Origin: Spisula solida
Taxonomy: Eukaryota; Mollusca; Bivalvia; Venerida; Mactridae
Direction of reading: 5' to 3'
Assembly: GCA_947247005.1 (NCBI GenBank)
Contig: OX365945.1
Coordinates: forward strand, 36,820,551-36,884,550
Length of the DNA stretch: 64,000 nucleotides
Shown here: piece after piece, positions 56,126 through 64,000 of the stretch
Layout: the number at the start of each line of letters is the position of its first letter
Position numbering within the stretch: the stretch's first letter is position 1
Program-made: the position numbers and the translations under genes
Notes under the pieces: generated by a model
Database searches by the model: none
The model's input: only the letters and a program-made list of their open reading frames with translations
What the model was told of the DNA's origin: nothing

Positions 56126-57787
56126 CTAAAAAACAACGATTCCAAAATACAGTCAAAGTTGAAACAGCAGCATTTGTACTAATGTTAACACGGGAGCCCG
56201 TTTGCATTTGCACGATACTTTTATCAACAGTTACTAAAAATTATTATGAGTGTATTTTCTAAATTTTGTAGAATCTTTGACCTGATGTTTTCGATGCACC
56301 ATTACACAAGGCGGTTGTGTGAGTAAAACAACCATAGAATAGCACTAAGTCACGATCCTAAAGTCTTTAATTTATGTCCCTCATAAAGTGAATGGATAAG
56401 TTACAACTTGTTTCAAAGAAGAACAAAAGATATTAAATAATGTTGTACATACTTTTTCTAACACGTCAGCTCTAGCTCTCTTCTTCTCTCGACACTTCTG
56501 AGCAGCATATTTATTTTTCTCTCTCTTCTCTATCCTCTTATGTTCTTCCTCTTCCGTCAGCTGTAAATCATTTAATAGTATGGTCAATCAACTGGGTTCT
56601 TCACAGAATATCAACACAATTATTTTAAAGCATCTTAATATCATACCATAAGTTTATCATATACAATGTATAAATATGCCATTCTTTGGACGAAAGTGTT
56701 GCTGAATGATTCAAACATGCTAGTTACATTTTATGCCATTCTTTGGACGAAAGTGTTGCTGAATGATTCAAACAGGCTAGTTACATTTTACATGACCAAT
56801 GGAAAATATGAATAACCTTGATATGTTCTTACCAGTTCAGGCTGTGGAGCGACAAATTCCACCTTCAAATCCCCCTTGCCTTCCCTCTGTCTTTTAGACT
56901 TGATAGCAAGCTTCAATCCTTCCTTCACAAATGAAGGGACGTTACCAGAGCTTGAACCCAAAGAGCTTGCGGTGTCCGGTGTTTGTGGTATAGATGGAGC
57001 CGGAGATGAAGGGGTTAGTGAAGATGCTGGAGATGTAGGCATCAGTGGTGAGCCTGTGTATGACATCATAGATCCAGCATCATCAAGTTGGTTACTCTCA
57101 TTCTCGTCAACAACGTCATTGAGAAAACTTTGTAGATCAATTGTGGTGAATTCTTCGTTTGTACTTAAAGATGGAAACTGGAAAAAGTTGGGTGTCTGGT
57201 TGTTTGTAGAACAGCCAGGATCAGACTGCGAGGTATATGGTGTTTGTATGACTAGTAATTCTGTAGCTTCCTGTGGAATCTCCTCTACTTCTGATACCAC
57301 TTCTACTTCTGAACATATATCACCTGCAAAACATAGAGTTAAACATGTGAACAATTCAATAGTTGTCGTGACAAAGCTAAATGTAACACATGTTGATTTA
57401 TAGTTGAGGTATGTCTTATATTACTGATACACTGCATTAGCATTATCAATATTATTATCAAGATCAGTCGTATAACAGACAGCAAAATATTAAAGGTGAA
57501 AGCATATGTGAACTTAGGGTGCTACTTGTGTTCTACATAGAGAGTTATACATACTACATATCTTACAGGGACCAAGTATGGGGTATAAAGTCACTATACT
57601 CACCAGAGAAGTCTGGTGCCGTTTCAAAGCCCATTCCACGTAACAGGGACATGTCGTCATATGGATCAATAATATCATCTAACTGTTGTTCTCTCTCCAC
57701 GACTTGATCAAATACATTCATTATAACATCATTGTTCTTCCCTCCAAGAAATAGATCTAACAACTCATTCTGGCCGTGCATCACCAT
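55982..57787 (-). CDS. ATF3-like: ATF3-like bZIP transcription factor (4 coding exons, 308 aa)
   Basis: ATF3/JDP2/FOS-type factors bind CRE and AP-1 sites as dimers. Coding exons on the minus strand are 57787-57604, 57323-56833, 56560-56453 and 56125-55982; the phases (1, 0, 0) fit and total 927 nt. The N terminus (MVMHGQNELLDLFLGG) and an acidic Ser/Thr/Pro-rich region lead to FVKEGLKLAIKSKRQRE, matching the FVKEELRFAI motif of vertebrate ATF3. The basic region is REKNKYAAQKCREKKRARAD. The zipper begins in exon 3 and continues ETKKLQKEQSKFKLEIQKLI and DEREHLMDIINVHRAVC; the ending resembles the HRPTC of ATF3/JDP2. ATF3 is a stress-induced early gene. The N-terminal extension makes the protein longer than human ATF3 (181 aa). 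A 5' UTR exon is implied by an acceptor (TTTCAG) just before the ATG. Confidence 0.88.
56453..56560 (-). CDS. ATF3-like: ATF3-like exon 3 (basic region)
   Basis: Exactly 36 codons, phase 0 at both ends (TTTACAG acceptor, GTATGT donor). It encodes LTEEEEHKRIEKREKNKYAA, then QKCREKKRARADVLEK, the DNA-binding N-x3-A-A-x-K-C-R signature. Confidence 0.95.
56676..56790. repeat. 57-bp tandem duplication in ATF3-like intron 2
   Basis: 'ATGCCATTCTTTGGACGAAA' through 'GCTAGTTACATTTTA' occurs twice, with one difference. It lies between exons 2 and 3. Confidence 0.9.
56833..57323 (-). CDS. ATF3-like: ATF3-like exon 2
   Basis: Acceptor TTTGCAG and donor GTAAGA; 491 nt. It encodes an acidic then Ser/Pro-rich region (SPLMPTSPASSLTPSSPAPS) and the FVKEGLKLAI motif that identifies the ATF3 family. 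Confidence 0.85.
57604..57787 (-). CDS. ATF3-like: ATF3-like exon 1 (coding)
   Basis: From ATG 57787 it encodes MVMHGQNELLDLFLGGKNND through DPYDDMSLLRGMGFETAPDF and S, leaving in phase 1 at a GTGAGT donor. An acceptor lies 8 bp before the ATG. The region is acidic and may activate transcription. Confidence 0.8.
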
Positions 57788-58577
57788 CGTTACAGCTGAA
57801 AGAACAAAAACAAAACAAGGTATTATAATATTATGTTATAATAATCCCTAACTAAGAATCGTGAATATGCTGCGTCTCTGAATGCAAGGAGTCCGTGCAG
57901 TCTTCGATGACATTTTCTACAATAAAATGGTAATTTGCAACATTTCTCACTTTTTGCAAAAAACATATACAAGTTGATATATAGATTCTAAAAGATCACA
58001 ATAGATCTGCTAGACCTATAAATTTGTAGTTTCCTTTGTTCACGATATTTCGTTACCGTTTTCTCTTAATTATTAATCCGAGGTATCGATATCAAAGGTG
58101 CAATTCATGGCATCGAAGTTCTCCTGTATATTTTTTTTCCCGCCACATTTACAATTTGTTACTGCCAATGCCTATGTATTTTCAAACATTCATTGGCTTC
58201 GGTCTTAATCATATATCACATTCATACATTTATATATCATATATCAATAGTTTTCTTAGGTGTTAATAGAATCATTGAGTAAATGCATCTGTTTCATACC
58301 GCGACTCCGTGCACACCGACTCTCAACACACCGTGTATTTGTTTTAAAATACGCCAAAATGTATAAACTGTTTTAATAGGCTTATACATTAACTCAGTGT
58401 GCGATGCTTTATTTTAGATAATTTATTAATTGGTTCTAATTATGTTTCTTAATTTGACAGCTCACTTCTTAATACATACTTTTTAAATCATGAGCAAAGT
58501 GACGACCTATTTCGTGCTCCCATAAACTTTCTCCACTCCCTGTAACCGATATTCTGTGTATGAATGGGCAATAGTTA

Positions 58578-58632
58578 AACTCCGCCCCATCGTGTCACTC
58601 ACGCCCATTATGTCATTCGCGCATGCGCAGTC
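58578..58632 (-). promoter_or_regulatory. Candidate ATF3-like promoter (GC box and NRF1 site)
   Basis: A GC box (TCCGCCCC, 58581-58588), 'GTGTCACTCACGCCC' and a consensus NRF1 site (CGCGCATGCGCA, 58618-58629) cluster here, about 0.8 kb upstream of the coding start. This is where a 5' UTR exon would be expected. The transcription start is not resolved. Confidence 0.45.
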
Positions 58633-59307
58633 CGCATCAAAATCAGGGGAATTCCGTTTCTACAGTGTTCAGCCAACCATACCAACCACATTCCGCAACC
58701 GCAATTTTTGCATACTCATGAAAACAACTACACTCAGACAGCATTGCTAACATTAATAACAAAAATACTTTAATAGAATATACTAAACTATAAGATAAAA
58801 GCTTATCGTAAAGTACGAATCGACACCAAGAATCATTAATTTCTGTTTCAAAGTCGCACCCCAAATAGAGTATTGTTTTAAAACACGTGCAATGAATGTA
58901 ACCGGTAAACAATAATGCTGGGACAATCCTGTGCAGAAATTGTCCGTAAACTTAATAATCTTCCTTTACGATTAGATCTAATTGAAGCATCGAACGTGGC
59001 TTCTGTTATAAGAAGACAACTTTCATTTATAGAATGTACAAACTTGTATATTATTAATAAATAGAAGAAATTAATCTAAATGAAATATTGTAAGTCAAAA
59101 TAGATTAAAGTTACAGCGGCTACAAAAAGTACGTATGATTTTAAAGCCATACCTTTGCTATATTTCCAAATATAAAGTTAAGTAGTAATATTATAAGAAC
59201 ACTGTAGAAATCCTCGATGTGGCTCCGACGATAGAAAAACGTTTACTAAGCGTTGTGAAATATTTAGGTTTTATTTATATATGACCTCACAAATTCTATT
59301 TTTAGCC

Positions 59308-59318
59308 TGAGTCACGTG
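59308..59318. promoter_or_regulatory. Overlapping AP-1 and E-box sites (TGAGTCACGTG)
   Basis: A consensus AP-1 site (TGAGTCA, 59308-59314) overlaps a CACGTG E-box, 1.5 kb upstream of the ATF3-like start. ATF3/FOS proteins can bind AP-1 sites, so feedback control is possible. This is motif evidence only. Confidence 0.45.
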
Positions 59319-59725
59319 AGCGCACCGGCTCATGAATATTAAATACCGGCTTATTTACATACGAAGGACACGTTAGCTGCGAAAATTTCATCAGAATTTG
59401 TCTGACATTGTTTTGTGACCTCAACGTAATTCTACCATTATGAAGCTCTGACCAAGCATGGTGAATATAGCGCACCAACTTATGTTAATCACCTTGAATC
59501 AACATGTACATATATTATAACTATACCGTATAGAGAAGTAGGTCATATGATGTAAACAATCACGTGATTCAAATGTAAACATTGAAGACGCGTATCTGGC
59601 CACGGTGGCAACTATAGTCGATATGAATCATTGAATCATTCATTGAGAAGCTTCTCGTGTATTCGAGATCTTTTCTACAGCGAACGATACTTTGGTGTGT
59701 ACAGGGTGATCCATTAATTCCGCAA

Positions 59726-59805
59726 ATATAAAAGCTTTAATGATGTTAAAGTTAGAAGCATTTACTTAAATGCTTCTAACTTTAACATCATTAAAGCTTT
59801 TATAT
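59726..59805. repeat. Perfect palindrome: 39-bp arms, 2-bp spacer
   Basis: Positions 59726-59764 are the exact inverse of 59767-59805 with CT between. The arms start ATATAAAAGCTTTAATGATG. No mismatch was found. It is upstream of the ATF3-like gene, outside any recognised element. Confidence 0.95.
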
Positions 59806-61660
59806 TAAAGCAGGGTATATGCGTAATTTTTGTTCTGATCTAAAATAAAATTCTTATCTAAAGCAGACGCTCAATGTGACCACCAATTTTCTCCATTTCA
59901 AACGTCGTTTTAAATTCTGTACACGACGTTGTTGCAGGCAGCTTAGGTAACCAGTATCTTTCCCGACGAATCGAATGTTTCATTTCATTGGACTTATTCA
60001 ACAATATTCCTTTTTAAAGGCACATGTGTATTTGGACACACTTTGCAAGTTTTCTATTCATTAAAATCGCAGATTTTCCCAATTCATAATTATTTATTCT
60101 ATGATCTTGATCAAAGTTCCACTTTTACCATCGATATAATTATGTAAAGTGCGCCATCTACACACATTGCATGTATAAGCTATTCGGTCTAGATTGAAAT
60201 AATTCCATTGATTGAAATACCAAGAAAAATAAGTGCATTGTTTCATATGAGATAACTTGCAGTATAATATTAATTATGTTACCAGAGTTCTCCAATTCTA
60301 CTCGAAACACCTTCAGGGTGCCTCATGCTAGGTCTATGGTCTAAGTTAAACAGTGAAACTGTGTGATGTCTTAAGATCAGCATTTTCTGACATTGAAAAT
60401 AATAAATCTTACTGACCATCTTTGAACTATCCGTGTACTAGTGGTTATGATCGAAATCATATGTCTATGTTTAATTAATAAACTTCACGCTCAGTGTTCA
60501 CAAAAACGCATTAATTTAGACAGGCGTAGTATATTGTAGAGATAGTATAATAATTTTGTATGCCTATACCGTTGAGCGAATATTCTAGAGCATATTATAC
60601 TGACAGGATTATAGACCGACCGATCGTTTTAAATAGAGGTGTATTTTAAATAGTGTATCGTTATATATATACAGTACATATGAGCGCTAATGACGAATGT
60701 ACATTTATAAACATAAGTCAGAGAGACGATTCGCTTGTCCATATGTGGTTCAGTGCCCAGATAGGCAAACCTCCAAATTCACCTATATGCAAATTAATTT
60801 ATTAATCATCACTGTTAGTCATTAAAATTATTATTTTCCCTCGCGTAATCGTATCATATTTGATACGAATGGTTTATTTTTCTGGACCGTCGACCTAAGT
60901 AAACGTTTGAAATATTTACCTTGTCAGAAACACGCAGCAATTCTTTTCATATTGGTACCTTACGAAAATAGACATTATTCGTATAAGAGTAATCATTAAG
61001 TACTTTCATTTTGACTGCCGAAATGCACATGTTGCTTATTGCCTAGCGTAAAACTTAAATGAGTCATACTATTAGTAAAGTTCGTAAATAGGACAAATAG
61101 ATCGATTCACTCCAAATTGTTATAACCTGTTAAATTTCAAAGTGCGTAACAAAATATAACAACATACGATAGTCATGTGGCGCAGCGTAATATCTGTTAA
61201 TAGTAACGAAAAGTTATGTCTGAATTTATACCAAAGTGACTGACTGTATTCTAGTTTAGCGAAGTTTTAAATCGTTCCCACTAGAATTTGATTTAGATTG
61301 TATAATGAATATTATATAGAGCTATTGGTCAAAACATCAATAAATACATGCTAGATACAACCTAAACTGTCACGACGGCCGTATGTGATCTTGGTAATAT
61401 TTCACGACATTCATATGGTCATTTTTACCGGGCTACTTTCATACACGCAGCTGAGCTAGCAATTTTCACACTCTTCCTGTTCAAGTGTGCATTTCGTGCA
61501 TTCACTGTCCGATGTGTTACCATTATTCTACAAGGTGCGTTTGTAGATGTGCATAGTTCAAATGGGTTACTCAATTTCACCACATGTCTAAATTTTGTCC
61601 GAGTCACTGAAAACAGTAACTACATGTATGTATATATATATTATATTGCACGTATTCCAT
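59806..61660. other. No gene recognised
   Basis: AT-rich sequence with no convincing coding, tRNA or transposon signal. The frame at 61607-61425 (-) is unsupported. Confidence 0.5.
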
Positions 61661-61800
61661 TTAGTAAATAAAGACAATGGGAAAAACAAAAGGAGAAATA
61701 GAGAAGATTGCCAAAGACCGACAGAAATGGAGAGACCTGATTGCAGCCTTATGTGCCAGCGGGCACGAAGAGGATATGTAGGTAGGTATTCCATTTACTG
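61660..61800 (+). mobile_element. 3' coding tail of a LINE ORF2
   Basis: The frame from 61678 reads MGKTKGEIEKIAKDRQKW, then RDLIAALCASGHEEDM and TAG. 'DR-x-KWR-x-L(I/V)AA ... HEED' matches the C-terminal end of many mollusc LINE ORF2 proteins. Nothing upstream extends it, so this is a heavily 5'-truncated copy. The open frames overlapping in other phases are shadows. Confidence 0.55.
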
Positions 61801-61924
61801 CTAGAAGACCTGAGTTAAACATCAATTCAACAGCTCTTCTTACATAATGCAACGTGGATGTATAAAAGCGCAAGTTTCTTAGAATACAAAAAACTGTGTA
61901 TTCATTTCTTCCCCGGAATCATTC

Positions 61925-62990
61925 CGGAAACGCCAAGATCTAGGTCTGTATGTTTATGAACTAGTGTGCTTGTATCCATGAAACGTCAAGATCTAGGTCT
62001 GTATGTGTATTCACTAGTGTGCTTGTATCCAGCAAACGCCAAGATCTAGGTCTGTAGGTGTATTCACTAGTGTGCTTGTATCCAGCAAACGCCAAGATCT
62101 AGGTCTGTAGGTGAATTCACTAGTGCGCTTGTATCCAGGAAACGTCAAGATTTAGGTCTGTAGGTGTATTCACTAGTGTGCTTGTATCCAGGAAACGTCA
62201 AGATTTAGGTCTGTATGTGTATTCACTAGTGTGCTAGTATCCAGGAAACGCCAAGCTCTAGGTCTGTATGTGTATTCACTAGTGTGCTTGTATCCAGGAA
62301 ACGTCAAGATCTATGTCTGTAGGTGTATTCACTAGTGTGCTTGTATCCAGGAAACGCCAAGATCTAGGTCTGTAGGTGTATTCACTAGTGTGCTTGTATC
62401 CAGGAAACATCAAGATTTAGGTCTGTATGTGTATTCACTAGTGTGCTTGTGTCCAGGAAACGTCAAGATCTAGGTCTGTATGTGTATTCACTATTGTGCT
62501 TGTATCCAGGAAACGCCAAGATCTAAGTCTGTATGTGTATTCACTAGTGTGCTAGTATCCAGGAAACGCCAAGATCTAGGTCTGTATGTGTATTCACTAG
62601 TGTGCTTGTATCCAGGAAACGTCAAGATCTATGTCTGTAGGTGTATTCACTAGTGTGCTTGTATCCAGGAAACGTCAATATCTAGGTATGTATGTGTATT
62701 CACTAGTGTGCTTGTATCCAGGAAACGCCAAGATCTATGTCTGTAGGTGTATTCACTAGTGTGCTTGTATCCAGGAAACGTCAAGATCTAGTTCCGTATG
62801 TGTATTCACTAGTGTGCCAGTATCATGGAAACGCCAAGATCTAGGTCTGTAGATATATTCACTAGAGTGCCTGTATCCAGTAAACACCAAGATCTAGGTC
62901 TGTAGATGTATTCAATAGAGTGCCTGTATCCAGTAAACGCCAAGATCTAGGTCTATAGATGTATTCACAAGTGTGCCTGTATCCAGGTGA
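61925..62990. repeat. 53-bp minisatellite, about 20 copies
   Basis: The unit contains CCAAGATCTAGGTCTGTATG, TGTATTCACTAGTGTGCTTG and TATCCAGGAAACG. Successive CTAGTG marks at 61961 and 62014 give the period of 53. Central copies are most alike and the edges are diverged, as expected for unequal exchange. No coding frame runs through the array. Confidence 0.95.
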
Positions 62991-64000
62991 CTTCACGTGT
63001 TCATGTGACTATTAGTTGCCAGACTAATGGGGAAATTTATCGTCTTTTCCCGCAACCATAAATACAAACAATGAGTCACAGCACATGGTCAAAGCATAAC
63101 ACTATTCACTAAGCTAGTGCTGTTCCTAGCGCTAGAAATATCAGACAAAGGCTATTTTCCAGGAGAACCAATTTTCCCTCTGCCTAGCAACATCGATACA
63201 GACGTATACAATCAGTGAACATCACCAAAATCAATGAGTTATCACTCGGGTTATAACGAGAGTTCACTGAAATATTAGCATCACTCGAATATCGGCCTTT
63301 ATGTATCTACCGGAGAAAAACGGAAATGGAAATGTATATTTATCGAATACTAGTCCAAATGTACTTTCATTCAAAGGTAACTGTGGCATTGATAAATGAT
63401 GCATAATATAAAAGAATACAGAAACCTATTTACGTTGTTATATATAAATATATTTCTGTAGTTGTTACAGTTACCTTTTATGACCGCCTGAACACTCACA
63501 ATCGTATATTATCACATAACCCGCGGTCCAGCAGTGCCGTAAAGCCGTGCCGTAAATATCGTTCGGCACTCCCAGACCGTGCAATAAATATTTAAATTAG
63601 TCTGACGCGACGTAAGCCAGTCCATGCAACAACGTCGCCATGACGTCGCGCTCTTTGTAGCCTCGTGTCATATCATTTTGTCCACTTGTTTAATAAAATG
63701 TGTATGTAATGTGCACTCATGCAAGATCCTCTATATAGTGCACAATTTGTTAATTATACGACGCATGTGACACGTTTGAAATAATTATGTGCCTGTTCAT
63801 ACATGTAGATTATTCCGCAGTGTGATGCCCACGGCTAGATTTCTTGGAGGGAATGTTATGTTTTTGGTTATAACCATTCAGGGACACTAATATTGTTAGT
63901 TAAGTGTCAGGCGGTGTGGTTGACAAAGCTGGTGTAGATATTTCATGAAATCAGCACTTCTCCCACAGATCTTGGAATTGTTACCATGACTACATGGTGA
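62991..64000. other. No gene recognised; CpG-rich repeat near the end
   Basis: 63600-63740 ('CGACGTAAGCC', 'ATGACGTCGCG', 'TTGTTTAATAAAATGTGTAT') resembles the repeat pair at 41654-42183. The rest shows nothing I can support. Confidence 0.5.

Noticed and set aside
56876..57403. 175-codon plus-strand frame
   Set aside because: Shadow of ATF3-like exon 2 on the opposite strand.

Overview
The window looks like nuclear DNA of a bivalve mollusc, most likely a heterodont clam. It is AT-rich, its genes have long GT-AG introns, and it is crowded with repeat families common in bivalve genomes: 'TTAGCTCACCTGTCAC ... GGGCCCTCTTGT' elements, 'CTTGTCCGGAGCATAAC' satellites, tRNA-headed SINEs, Penelope-like elements and TA-target MITEs. 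The species call is inference.

Four multi-exon genes can be supported. (1) A HIF prolyl hydroxylase (EGLN/PHD2-like) on the minus strand, with exons 1-3 at 11856-11065, 10576-10457 and 5157-5021; its last exons lie left of the window. (2) A complete 9-exon gene on the plus strand (12367-31061) for a 323-residue HOP/STIP1 Hsp90 co-chaperone that lacks the TPR1-DP1 half. (3) A probable two-exon type II membrane or secreted protein of unknown family on the minus strand (43376-40023). (4) A complete 4-exon ATF3-like bZIP factor of 308 residues on the minus strand (57787-55982).

Genes 1 and 2 stand head to head, 510 bp between start codons. A perfect four-unit heat shock element ends 3 bp before the co-chaperone ATG. 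Vertebrate PHD2 is reported to be linked to the Hsp90 machinery through its MYND finger, so this pairing may be functional. Three of the four genes belong to stress pathways: oxygen sensing, proteostasis, and ATF3-type early response.

Layout: 1-5020 is EGLN intron 3 and flank, with a degenerate Naiad-type Penelope element (GIY-YIG endonuclease before reverse transcriptase) and a 1,026-bp foldback transposon with a 6-bp target duplication and a transposase N-terminal remnant. 5158-10456 is EGLN intron 2, with a 5'-truncated LINE and an unexplained cluster of a 13-mer. 11857-12366 is the shared promoter. 12388-20144 is STIP1 intron 1, full of inverted-repeat elements. 20145-31061 holds the remaining STIP1 exons, separated by repeats and a pogo-like element. 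31062-40022 is intergenic and repeat-rich. 40023-43376 is the type II protein gene with Gypsy debris in its intron. 43377-55981 is a long stretch with SINEs and small duplications but no recognised gene. 55982-59400 is the ATF3-like gene and its upstream region. 59400-64000 holds a perfect 39-bp-arm palindrome, a LINE tail and a 53-bp minisatellite.

No rRNA gene, CRISPR array or intact tRNA gene was found. Exon boundaries come from reading splice sites and homology by eye and have not been tested against transcripts.
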